From contig JBJFEZ010000020.1 in the NCBI GenBank assembly GCA_051891195.1, forward strand, positions 1 through 51,702: 51,702 nt of DNA. The letters run 5' to 3'. The stretch comes from CAG-273 sp051891195. GTDB taxonomy: Bacteria; Bacillota; Clostridia; TANB77; CAG-508. Shown in pieces: positions 33,152-40,721 of the stretch; position 1 is the stretch's first letter, and every line of letters starts with the position of its first letter. The position numbers and the translations under genes are program-made. The notes under the pieces are model-generated. The model was not told the DNA's origin. It searched no databases and was given only the letters and a program-made list of their open reading frames with translations.

Positions 33152-34043
33152 TATATTTGGTTATTTAATAGGAGAAGGTTTTAGAAACGTATTTAAAAAC
33201 AAAAAATCTACAATAGCATCATTAATTATAATGTGTGCCACAATGTTTGTATTTGGAATTTTCTTTGCAGCAGTTCAAAATATAAATCATATTACACAAA
33301 CTATTGAAGAACAACAAGGAATGGAAGTATTTATTTATGATGAAGCAACAGAAGAACAAAAAACAGAATTAAGAAATAAAATTAGAAGTATAGAGTATGT
33401 AAATACTATTACAGAAAAAACAAAAGAGCAAGCACTAGAATCAATGAAAACAATGTTTAAAGATAAAAAATTCTTGTTATCTACATATGATGGAGAAAAT
33501 CATCCTTTTAAAGCTTCATTTGTTGTAACATTAACAGATTTAACAAAAGCTGAAGAAGTACAAAACATAATTGCAACTTCTGAAATAGTATCAAATATTG
33601 AGGTAAGATCAGATACTATAGAAGCTTTAATTAAAATAGCTAATGGAATAAAATTAGTTACAACTGTTATTTTGGTTATTTTAATATTTATTTCAATATT
33701 TATTATAACTAATACTATAAAATTAACAGTACACGCTAGAAGAAAAGAAATATCTATTATGAAATATGTAGGAGCAACAAATGGTTTTATTAGATGGCCA
33801 TTTATGGTAGAAGGTATGATAATTGGACTTATATCAGTTTTGCTTTCATTATTAATATTAGGCGGATGCTACAATATAATAATTGCGCAAATAGAACAAG
33901 CCATAGTAAACATAAAATTAGACATACCATTATTAACCTTCCAAGAACTATTTAAAACTTTATTAATAGTATACTTAGTATTAGGACTTGGAATTGGAGC
34001 TTTAGGTAGTGCAATTTCAATGAAAAAATATTTAGAAGTATAA
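33141..34043 (+). CDS. ftsX: Cell-division membrane protein FtsX
   Basis: FtsX has four membrane helices: one near the N-terminus (TIASLIIMCATMFVFGIFFA) and three at the C-terminus (LVTTVILVILIFISIFIIT; GMIIGLISVLLSLLILGG; VYLVLGLGIGALGSAIS). A large extracellular loop lies between the first and second; in Gram-positives this loop activates wall hydrolases. The preferred start is GTG 33141, with AAGGAG 11 bases upstream, giving 300 residues; an ATG at 33117 is an alternative. Two coiled-coil M23 hydrolases follow directly, the expected partners. Confidence 0.92.
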   Translation: MRYSIFGYLIGEGFRNVFKNKKSTIASLIIMCATMFVFGIFFAAVQNINHITQTIEEQQGMEVFIYDEATEEQKTELRNKIRSIEYVNTITEKTKEQALESMKTMFKDKKFLLSTYDGENHPFKASFVVTLTDLTKAEEVQNIIATSEIVSNIEVRSDTIEALIKIANGIKLVTTVILVILIFISIFIITNTIKLTVHARRKEISIMKYVGATNGFIRWPFMVEGMIIGLISVLLSLLILGGCYNIIIAQIEQAIVNIKLDIPLLTFQELFKTLLIVYLVLGLGIGALGSAISMKKYLEV

Positions 34044-34055
34044 GGAGAAATAAAA

Positions 34056-35198
34056 ATGAAACGAAAAATTATATGTGTTTTCTTGATATTAGCTTTACTA
34101 CAAACTATAACATTAAATGTTTTCGCAGTTAGTCAATCAGATTTAAATGAAGCCAAAGACAAACTAAATGCGGCTAAAGACAGCAAAAAAGAGCTTACTG
34201 CTGAAAAAGATACAATACTTAATGAAATTGCTGAATTAGAAGACACTATTGATGAATATCAAGCTGAAATAGATGCATTAAACAAAAAAATTTCTAATAC
34301 AGAGTCAAATATAGAGAAGAAAAATGAAGAAATTGAAAAATTACAAGAAGAATTTGAGAAAAAGAAGAAATTATTAGAAGACAGATTAGTAGCAATATAT
34401 GAAGAAGGAAGAATAACCTTTTTAGACGTTTTACTAGCTTCTGAAAATATTTGGGACTATATTTCTATGAGTTCAAAAGTTCAACAATTAACAGAATTTG
34501 ACAATGAACAAATGGATATAGTAGAAAAACAAAAAGAAGAAGTGGAAAAAGCTAAAAAAGAATTAGAAGATCAAAAAACAGAATTAGCAAATCAAAAGAA
34601 TGAACTAAAAGAAAAACAAACCAAAATAAAAGTTGCAAAAGTTAATAAAGAAGCAAAAGTTTCTAGTCTAACAGCAGAACAAAAAAAATTACAAGAAGAA
34701 ATTGACAAATATAACAAAGAGGTTGAAAGAATAGAAGAAGAAATTGCAAAAGCAGCTCAAGATTCAGATGGAAAATATGGAGGTAATTTCAGTGGTGTTT
34801 TAAGTTGGCCATTACCTTCTAATTGTACATATATTTCATCATATTTTGGTTATAGAGACCAACCAGTACCAGGAGCAAGTACATACCACAGAGCAATAGA
34901 TATAGGAGTATCAATAGGAACACCAGTATATTCTGCAGGCAATGGATATGTTATGACAAAAGGCTATTCTAGTGTTAGAGGATATTATGTAATGGTAAAA
35001 CACGCTGACAACTTATATACATTCTATCAACACTTAAGTAGTATATTGGTATCACAAGGACAAAGTGTAAAAAGAGGTCAACAAATAGCAAAGAGTGGAA
35101 ATACAGGAATTGGTTCTGGACCACACTTGCATTTTGAAGTTCGTACAAGCCCATATTATGGAAGTGAAGTTAATCCATTAAATTATGTACACTGGTAA
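34056..35198 (+). CDS. Coiled-coil M23 peptidoglycan endopeptidase (first of two)
   Basis: The 380-residue protein has a signal peptide (IICVFLILALLQTITLNVFAV, cleavage near residue 25) and a long coiled coil (about 27-230, Glu/Lys/Leu-rich) interrupted near 110-150 by the FLDVLLASENIWDYISMSS segment seen in EnvC/CwlO-type proteins. An M23 (LytM) domain ends the chain, with zinc ligands in TYHRAIDIG (HxxxD) and GPHLHFEVR (HxH), so it should be catalytically active. The coiled coil is expected to contact the FtsX loop. It is 12 bases after ftsX. Confidence 0.93.
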   Translation: MKRKIICVFLILALLQTITLNVFAVSQSDLNEAKDKLNAAKDSKKELTAEKDTILNEIAELEDTIDEYQAEIDALNKKISNTESNIEKKNEEIEKLQEEFEKKKKLLEDRLVAIYEEGRITFLDVLLASENIWDYISMSSKVQQLTEFDNEQMDIVEKQKEEVEKAKKELEDQKTELANQKNELKEKQTKIKVAKVNKEAKVSSLTAEQKKLQEEIDKYNKEVERIEEEIAKAAQDSDGKYGGNFSGVLSWPLPSNCTYISSYFGYRDQPVPGASTYHRAIDIGVSIGTPVYSAGNGYVMTKGYSSVRGYYVMVKHADNLYTFYQHLSSILVSQGQSVKRGQQIAKSGNTGIGSGPHLHFEVRTSPYYGSEVNPLNYVHW

Positions 35199-35227
35199 AA
35201 TTTAAAAAGAAAGGAGAATGCTAAAAA

Positions 35228-36439
35228 ATGAAAAAAAATAAAATTATAAGTGTTCTCCTTATTATGGTGTTTATACTTAATTTATCAATAGTTTCGTTTG
35301 CAAATGATGTAAATAATATAAATAGTCAAACTAATACAGACAAAATAAATATTGAAACAAATAATATAGAAGAACTAACCAACCAAAAAAATCAAATAGA
35401 AGAAAAAATAGACAAAACAAATGTTGAACTTGAATATGTACAAACTGAAATGTCTGCTACTCTTGTAAAAATACAAGAATTAGATGATAAAATTAGAAAA
35501 TATGAAAACGAAAATGCAGAATTTGAAAAAAAGATAAATGAATTAGAAGAATCAATAAAACAAACTACAGAACAACTAAACGTAGTTATAGAAGACTATA
35601 ATAAAAAAGACAACCAATTAAGAGAAAGGTTAGCCGCACTATATGAAGCAGGACCTATATCTTATTTAGATGTTTTATTATCTGCAAAAAGCTTATCTGA
35701 ATTTTTATCAATATATTATAAAATGGTAGAAATTGCAGAATATGATAATAAATTAATAGATATAGTTTTAGAAGAAAAAAATGCTATAATACAAGCAAAA
35801 CAAAAATTAGAAAATGAATCGGAAGAATTCAAAAATTTAAAAGTTAAAGCAGAGCAAAATACAATAGTTTGTAAAAATACTAAAACTTTACAAGAAGGAT
35901 ATGTAAAACAATTATCTGATAATGAAAAACAATTAAATGAAAAAATTGCTAAATACAAAAATGAAACTGAGCAAATAGAAGCAAAGATTAGAGAAATAAG
36001 CATAGTAAATGGGGAATTTAGCATACAAAACACAGGCGGAATAATGATTTGGCCCGTAGCAATGCAAGGAACAGCAATAACGTCTTATTATGGAACAAGA
36101 GAGCATCCTATTGCTGGAGTTGTAAGATTTCACCAAGGGATAGACATAGGAAACGTTGGATTTGGAGCACCAGTAGTAGCAACTTTAGATGGTGTTGTTA
36201 CATATGCAGGGGAATTAGGCTCTTATGGAGAATGTGTAATAATATATCATGGAGAAGGAGTTACAACACTATACGGACACGGACAAAAAGTATTAACTCA
36301 AATTGGAGCACAAGTAAAACAAGGGGATGCCATAATGCAAACAGGCTCAACAGGAAATTCAACAGGACCTCATTTGCATTTTGAAGTTAGAATTAATGGC
36401 AGTACAATCAATCCACTAAACTACGTAAAAGAGCCATAA
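35228..36439 (+). CDS. Coiled-coil M23 peptidoglycan endopeptidase (second of two)
   Basis: This 403-residue paralogue of the preceding gene has a signal peptide (VLLIMVFILNLSIVSFA), a Thr/Asn-rich linker, a coiled coil (about 45-260) with SYLDVLLSAKSLSEFLSI replacing the matching segment of the first, and an intact M23 domain with RFHQGIDIG and GPHLHFEVR. Sequence divergence in the coiled coil suggests each has its own partner or stage (division versus elongation or sporulation), an inference. AAAGGAGAA lies before the ATG. Confidence 0.93.
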   Translation: MKKNKIISVLLIMVFILNLSIVSFANDVNNINSQTNTDKINIETNNIEELTNQKNQIEEKIDKTNVELEYVQTEMSATLVKIQELDDKIRKYENENAEFEKKINELEESIKQTTEQLNVVIEDYNKKDNQLRERLAALYEAGPISYLDVLLSAKSLSEFLSIYYKMVEIAEYDNKLIDIVLEEKNAIIQAKQKLENESEEFKNLKVKAEQNTIVCKNTKTLQEGYVKQLSDNEKQLNEKIAKYKNETEQIEAKIREISIVNGEFSIQNTGGIMIWPVAMQGTAITSYYGTREHPIAGVVRFHQGIDIGNVGFGAPVVATLDGVVTYAGELGSYGECVIIYHGEGVTTLYGHGQKVLTQIGAQVKQGDAIMQTGSTGNSTGPHLHFEVRINGSTINPLNYVKEP

Positions 36440-36508
36440 ATAAACATATTTATATTTTGCTAAAATATAATATATAATATACAAAAAAGAAAAGAGGAAA
36501 TTAATAAA

Positions 36509-37726
36509 ATGGAAAACAACAATGGACAAAGAATTTATAAGCTAATTATGCTTATTTTAATAGTTATAATAATAACATCTTTAGTAACAGCATTTGCTAC
36601 CTATCAGTACTTAGACAAAAATAACAATCTAAGTACAATAAAAGCTAATACGGGTTCACTAGAAGGACTAGAATATACTTTAGCCAACTTTAGAAGTGAA
36701 TTAGAAAAAAAGTATATTGGAGAAATTAATGATGAAGAATTAATAGAAGGAGCAATTAAAGGGTATGTAGATGCATTAGGAGACCCATATACAACATATT
36801 ATACAAAAAAAGAAATGAAAGAGATTATGGATGAAACAAATGGCAATTATGTTGGAATTGGAATATACATGACAATGGATACTGAAAAAAATGCCATTTT
36901 AATAATAAAACCAATAGAAAATTCACCTGCAGAAAAAGTTGGGTTACAAACAGGAGATATAATAACAAAGGTAGATGATGTAGAATATACAGGAACGCAA
37001 TTAGAAGAAGCCTCTAATAAAATTAGAGGAGAAGAGGGCACAGAGGTAAAATTAGAAATATATAGAGATGGAGAATTAAAAACATTTAATGTAAAAAGAG
37101 AAAAAGTATTAATTAGCCATATTACAGCTAAAGTACTATCAAATGATATTGGGTATATTGCAATTTCTGACTTTGAAGGTGGATGTGCTGAAGAATTTGA
37201 AAGAAAATATAAAGAATTAGAAAATAAAGGAATAAAAAAACTAATTATAGATATTAGAAATAATGGCGGTGGAATAGTAGATGAAAGCTTAGATATTGCA
37301 GATATGATTGTTGAAAAAGAAGCAACTTTATTAATAACCAAAGATAAAAATGAAAAAGAAGAAATAACTAAAGCACAAAGAGCTCCTATTATAAATATGC
37401 CAATAGTAGTGCTTACAAATGAATATTCAGCAAGTGCTTCTGAAATATTAGCAGCAGCTTTAAGTGAAAATAATAAGGCCACTTTAGTAGGAACTAAAAC
37501 ATATGGAAAAGGAATAATACAAGAATTACATCAGCTATCAGATGGTAGTGGATTAAAAATAACAACAAATGAATATTTTACTCCAAAATACAATGCAATT
37601 CATAAAATAGGAATATATCCAGATATAGAAGTTAAATTATCAGAAGAAGCCAAAAATCAACCAATATTAGAAGAAAAAGACGATAATCAAATTCAAAAAG
37701 CTATAGAAATATTAAATCAAAATTAA
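36509..37726 (+). CDS. C-terminal processing protease (S41)
   Basis: The 405-residue protein has an N-terminal anchor (IYKLIMLILIVIIITSLVTAFA), a PDZ domain (about 115-195, GIGIYMTMDTEK ... AEKVGLQTGDIITKVDD) and the S41 catalytic core. The nucleophilic Ser lies in TNEYSASASEILAAAL and the Lys in GTKTYGKGIIQ. CtpA/CtpB enzymes trim secreted or membrane proteins; in spore formers CtpB cleaves SpoIVFA. Its position behind ftsEX and two M23 hydrolases is widespread in Bacillota and suggests it regulates wall hydrolases. The ATG follows AGAGGAAATTAATAAA. Confidence 0.94.
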   Translation: MENNNGQRIYKLIMLILIVIIITSLVTAFATYQYLDKNNNLSTIKANTGSLEGLEYTLANFRSELEKKYIGEINDEELIEGAIKGYVDALGDPYTTYYTKKEMKEIMDETNGNYVGIGIYMTMDTEKNAILIIKPIENSPAEKVGLQTGDIITKVDDVEYTGTQLEEASNKIRGEEGTEVKLEIYRDGELKTFNVKREKVLISHITAKVLSNDIGYIAISDFEGGCAEEFERKYKELENKGIKKLIIDIRNNGGGIVDESLDIADMIVEKEATLLITKDKNEKEEITKAQRAPIINMPIVVLTNEYSASASEILAAALSENNKATLVGTKTYGKGIIQELHQLSDGSGLKITTNEYFTPKYNAIHKIGIYPDIEVKLSEEAKNQPILEEKDDNQIQKAIEILNQN

Positions 37727-37847
37727 GAAAGTTAGTTGCTCGGAAGTAAAGCTTCCGAGCAAATTGATTAACTCTTTCTAACTTGTCATTCTTCAAACCA
37801 CTTGTAAGCTCTAAACTAACATATTTATAGACTTATATACTAGTAGG
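37727..37847. repeat. Structured intergenic repeat, copy C (left arm missing)
   Basis: The right part, TTCTAACTTGTCATTCTTC through CACTTGTAAGCTCTAAACTA to 37847, matches copies A and B. The right arm (37812-37847) is nearly the reverse complement of copy B's left arm. The inner hairpin is replaced by TTGCTCGGAAG/CTTCCGAGCAA, still flanked by AGAAAG/CTTTCT. It begins at the stop codon of the S41 gene, so the hairpin may also terminate that transcript. Confidence 0.8.
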
Positions 37848-37899
37848 TGTGAATTGTAGCAATCTTTAGAAAAAAATTTATATTTTTTTCTAAATTGTA

Positions 37900-37928
37900 T
37901 TGACAATTATAATTAAATTTAGTATACT
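37900..37928 (+). promoter_or_regulatory. Promoter of the tRNA cluster
   Basis: TTGACA (37900-37905) and TATACT (37923-37928) are 17 bases apart, 18 bases before the first tRNA. The -35 is a perfect consensus. Confidence 0.8.
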
Positions 37929-37946
37929 AAATGAGTCAGCAGAAAT

Positions 37947-38022
37947 GGGCGCATAGCTCAGCTGGGAGAGCATCTGCCTTACAAGCAGGAGGTCATAGGT
38001 TCGATCCCTATTGCGCCCACCA
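37947..38022 (+). tRNA. tRNA-Val (TAC)
   Basis: The 76-base cloverleaf has acceptor arms GGGCGCA/TGCGCCC, anticodon loop CTTACAA (TAC), T loop GTTCGATCC and an encoded CCA. Confidence 0.97.
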
Positions 38023-38079
38023 TTTCAAAAAATGTTTAGTCATGCTAAATATTTTTTTGTTTACACACATATTTATTAT

Positions 38080-38156
38080 GGCCTGGTAGTTCAGTTGGTT
38101 AGAACGCTAGCCTGTCACGCTAGAGGTCGACGGTTCGAGCCCGTTCCAGGTCGCCA
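38080..38156 (+). tRNA. tRNA-Asp (GTC)
   Basis: The 77-base cloverleaf has acceptor arms GGCCTGG/CCAGGTC, anticodon loop CTGTCAC (GTC), T arm GGTTCGAGCC and an encoded CCA. It is a substrate type for Tgt/QueA, encoded at 11040-13205. Confidence 0.97.
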
Positions 38157-38164
38157 TTATTTAA

Positions 38165-38240
38165 GCCTTGATAGCTCAGTTGGTAGAGCAAGGGACTGAA
38201 AATCCCTGTGTCAGTGGTTCAATTCCACTTCAAGGCACCA
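38165..38240 (+). tRNA. tRNA-Phe (GAA)
   Basis: The 76-base cloverleaf has acceptor arms GCCTTGA/TCAAGGC, anticodon loop CTGAAAA (GAA), T arm GGTTCAATTCC and an encoded CCA. It lies eight bases after tRNA-Asp. Confidence 0.97.
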
Positions 38241-38247
38241 AGTTATA

Positions 38248-38286
38248 ACAACTTGCAAACTATAAAGTTTGTGAGTTGTTTTTGTA
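38248..38286 (+). terminator. Terminator of the tRNA cluster
   Basis: AACAACT..CAAACT pairs with AGTTTG..AGTTGTT around ATAA, followed by TTTTT. The next ~110 bases contain nothing recognisable before the following promoter. Confidence 0.8.
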
Positions 38287-38399
38287 TATAAATAATATAA
38301 AAAAATATTGAATGTTTTCTAATAGAATTTTACTTTCAATTAGCTAGTAATAAGCAGGCAACTTTAAAAAGGTATAAATTTATAAGAAAATGCTAAAAT

Positions 38400-38428
38400 T
38401 TGCTTATTTCTAAGGCTTATGCTATAAT
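38400..38428 (+). promoter_or_regulatory. Promoter of the 38451 gene
   Basis: TTGCTT (38400-38405) and TATAAT (38423-38428) are 17 bases apart, about 22 bases before the ATG. Confidence 0.65.
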
Positions 38429-38450
38429 TAATATATAGGAAGTGATATTA

Positions 38451-39155
38451 ATGAATAAAAAAGAAGTAAAAAATATTTTAATATCAATGAGAACATTAGA
38501 CAATGAAGCAGTAGTAAATTATTTATTAGGCGAAATAGATATGAGAGATGAGGCTGTCATTGAACAAATTACAGCAAATATGGGGAATAGTGAAGAAAAT
38601 GTAAGAGACTTTTTGGCAAAAAAAATTGAACGAAGACATTCTGAACAAAATAATGAAAAGTATCCAATTAATGACCTTTTTACATATGGAATATCAGGAA
38701 ATTGTATACACTTACATTTGCCAATAGATTTGCATGAATCAATAGCTAAAAATGGAAGGAATAAAACAATGGATTTAGTAAATTTACAATTACTAGATGC
38801 TATTGATAAAATAAAAGCCTTAAAAGATAGTGATTTTTATAGATTTAAAGATAAAGATAGTTTGTATATGATATCTCCTGCATTGATTAAAAAAGAAATG
38901 ATATTTTTAGAAGAACTAGATTTTACGACACATTTATATAGTAAGAAAAAATTAAGTGATGAGAAGTTTGTACAAGAAACTCCAGAAGCACAACTTGCTG
39001 TTCATATTTTTGGAAAGGACAAAAATGTTGGTACGGCATCAATAGGATTTGATGTAATAGACTCAAAAGAATGGCAAGAAAAACGAAAAAATATAATACA
39101 AAGATTTAGAAAACATGGAATTTCATTAGAAGATAGTATGGAAAAAATAAAATAA
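38451..39155 (+). CDS. Unknown cytoplasmic protein
   Basis: I do not recognise this 234-residue protein. It has no signal or membrane segment. The N-terminal ~70 residues are helical and charged (LDNEAVVNYLLGEIDMRDEAVIEQI), followed by FTYGISGNCIHLHLPIDLHE, which resembles two strands, then helices. The C-terminus is basic (RKNIIQRFRKHGISLEDSMEKIK). A helical DNA- or RNA-binding role is conceivable but nothing specific is visible. The ATG at 38451 follows AGGA by 10 bases; a GTG nine bases upstream overlaps the site. It is a one-gene transcript, with its own promoter and a strong terminator. Confidence 0.75.
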   Translation: MNKKEVKNILISMRTLDNEAVVNYLLGEIDMRDEAVIEQITANMGNSEENVRDFLAKKIERRHSEQNNEKYPINDLFTYGISGNCIHLHLPIDLHESIAKNGRNKTMDLVNLQLLDAIDKIKALKDSDFYRFKDKDSLYMISPALIKKEMIFLEELDFTTHLYSKKKLSDEKFVQETPEAQLAVHIFGKDKNVGTASIGFDVIDSKEWQEKRKNIIQRFRKHGISLEDSMEKIK

Positions 39156-39194
39156 AGTATGAAATTTACCCAAATTAAAGAACTAGTAATGAAA

Positions 39195-39237
39195 CACAAT
39201 AAAAATCTCTTGAATTGCTCAGGAGATTTTTATTGTG
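39195..39237 (+). terminator. Long terminator hairpin
   Basis: CACAATAAAAATCTC (39195-39209) and its exact complement (39223-39237) form the base of the stem, extended by TTGA/TCAG (one U-G) to about 19 pairs around ATTGC. It has A-rich sequence on its 3' side instead of a strong T run. Confidence 0.65.
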
Positions 39238-39299
39238 AAAAAATATAAATATGCTATTCTCTAAAATTCCAACTTTTTCCATAAAAAATACTTTTACTA

Positions 39300-39328
39300 T
39301 TGCCAAAAAATGTAAGCGATGTTATAAT
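39300..39328 (+). promoter_or_regulatory. Promoter of the 39430 gene
   Basis: TTGCCA (39300-39305) and TATAAT (39323-39328) are 17 bases apart, giving a 5' leader of about 95 bases. Confidence 0.7.
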
Positions 39329-39360
39329 TTAAAACAAGGTTCTTTTTATAAATGCCTTTC

Positions 39361-39422
39361 GAATATTTCGGAGGGCAATATCCTCCAAATATTCAATTTA
39401 TAATTAAATTAATTTTTGGAGG
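39361..39422 (+). promoter_or_regulatory. Possible translational RNA switch
   Basis: GAATATTT-C-GGAGG (39361-39374) pairs with CCTCC-AAATATTC (39382-39394). The same CCTCCAAA (39382-39389) is perfectly complementary to TTTGGAGG (39415-39422), which contains the real ribosome site. Two mutually exclusive helices are therefore possible, one leaving the ribosome site free and one hiding it. Confidence 0.5.
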
Positions 39423-39429
39423 GAGGACT

Positions 39430-39876
39430 ATGGATAAATTATTAAATGCTATAGCAAGCGGCTTAAATATTCGGGCAGTTGTATGCAAACAGTCTGAAGA
39501 AGCACTACAAAATAACTTAATTATTACAACTCGTATGTTTGTTTACAAAGATGTAACTTATAATGTAAGAAGAATCTTCAAAAGGGAGCTAAAAAAGCAT
39601 TTATTGAGCAAACTTAGCAAAATTGAAGTTGGAGAATATGTGGATTATAGCTTTAGTTATGGAAAAGTAAAACATTTAGGTACTATTATTAAAGAAGCAA
39701 ACGATAATATGGCAGAAGTACTACTTAAGCTTCCAAAATTAAAAGAGGGAGAAAACTATGAGTTTCCACCTAATACATATATTAGCTTTAAGCTAATTGA
39801 TAGATATGAAACTGGTGGAACAGTAGAAATCAACATTATAAGTCCTTGGATTATGGAGAGATATGGCAAACAGTAA
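39430..39876 (+). CDS. Unknown 148-residue protein behind a structured leader
   Basis: I do not recognise this protein. It starts MDKLLNAIASGLNIRAVVCK, has no signal peptide, and has alternating strands and helices: NLIITTRMFVYKDVTYNVRRIFKR, a beta segment with YVDYSFSYGKVKHLGTII, and a PP-containing C-terminal part (FPPNTYISFKLIDRYE). The ATG at 39430 follows GGAGGGAGG. An earlier in-frame ATG at 39352 would translate the leader hairpin and is rejected. It is monocistronic, between its own promoter and a palindromic hairpin. Confidence 0.72.
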   Translation: MDKLLNAIASGLNIRAVVCKQSEEALQNNLIITTRMFVYKDVTYNVRRIFKRELKKHLLSKLSKIEVGEYVDYSFSYGKVKHLGTIIKEANDNMAEVLLKLPKLKEGENYEFPPNTYISFKLIDRYETGGTVEINIISPWIMERYGKQ

Positions 39877-39886
39877 TATCCATAAT

Positions 39887-39917
39887 ATATCCCATTCTGT
39901 TTTACAGAATGGGATAT
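39887..39917. terminator. Palindromic hairpin between convergent genes
   Basis: ATATCCCATTCTGT (39887-39900) and its exact complement (39904-39917) flank a TTT loop between the 39430 gene and the minus-strand tetR-type gene. T runs are weak on both sides, so termination strength is uncertain. Confidence 0.55.
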
Positions 39918-39927
39918 ACTATAATAT

Positions 39928-40518
39928 TTACTTTATTAATTGTCTAATAACATCGTAAAGATATGGTTTATATTCATCAATAGGAAGAGGCTGTTTTTCT
40001 AAAATAGATGTAAAGCAAGTAGAGCTAACAAGCTCTATAATCATAAAAAGAGTTACTTCAGGATTTTTTAAGTTAATATGATTTTCTTCTACACCCTTCA
40101 TAAATAAATTAAAAACACTAAATTCTTTTTTTTCGTCATTTTCATATATTTTTAAAATTGATTTATTATAAATACCCCAAGATAAATTTTTTGATATAAA
40201 TTTTAAAAGTGTTGGTTTTCTTTTAAATTCATCAATAACGTAATTTATAATAAAAATAATTTGATCAGAAAAATTTTGAATATAGTTTTTGCGGAGTTCC
40301 GTTAAAGCATCATTAAATAATTTTTCAGATTTACTTGTAATTAAAATATCTTGAAGTTCATATTTATCTTTAAAATATAAATAGAATGTTCCTTTTGCTA
40401 CATTTGCATTATCTACAATTTCCTGAATGGAAGTGTCTTTAATTCCTTTTTCAGTGAAAAGTGCAAATGCCGTGTCTAACAATCTTTGCTTTTTGCCTTT
40501 TTCAAGTTCCTGTCCCAT
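39928..40518 (-). CDS. TetR-family repressor
   Basis: The 196-residue protein has the TetR N-terminal helix-turn-helix: KKQRLLDTAFALFTEKGIKDTSIQEIV, then ANVAKGTFYLYFKDKYEL, the recognition helix region. The ligand-binding part is all helical. It is divergent from an MMPL exporter, with a perfect palindrome (40691-40703) over the exporter's transcription start, so it most likely represses the exporter and responds to a compound the exporter moves. The ATG is preceded by AGGAGGAG on the minus strand. Confidence 0.92.
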   Translation of the reverse strand: MGQELEKGKKQRLLDTAFALFTEKGIKDTSIQEIVDNANVAKGTFYLYFKDKYELQDILITSKSEKLFNDALTELRKNYIQNFSDQIIFIINYVIDEFKRKPTLLKFISKNLSWGIYNKSILKIYENDEKKEFSVFNLFMKGVEENHINLKNPEVTLFMIIELVSSTCFTSILEKQPLPIDEYKPYLYDVIRQLIK

Positions 40519-40542
40519 AAAACTCTCCTCCTTAATAATTAC

Positions 40543-40571
40543 ATTATGTCATATTTTGTACGGATAGTCAA
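40543..40571 (-). promoter_or_regulatory. Promoter of the tetR-type gene
   Basis: On the minus strand TTGACT (40571-40566) and CATAAT (40548-40543) are 17 bases apart. Confidence 0.65.
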
Positions 40572-40655
40572 TATATTTATTATTAAAAATAAATAGATAA
40601 AAAACCTTCAAACAGGTGAATATATAAAATAATTAATAAAAAAACAAAATAAGTA

Positions 40656-40703
40656 TTGACTACAGGCAGTTTTAGAAATATAATAGTAAATGACCGTTGG
40701 TCA
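40656..40703 (+). promoter_or_regulatory. Promoter and TetR operator of the exporter operon
   Basis: TTGACT (40656-40661) and TATAAT (40679-40684) are 17 bases apart. TGACC-GTT-GGTCA (40691-40703) lies where transcription would start, so a bound repressor would block initiation. Confidence 0.78.
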
Positions 40704-40721
40704 CAAAGAAAGGAGTTAAAA

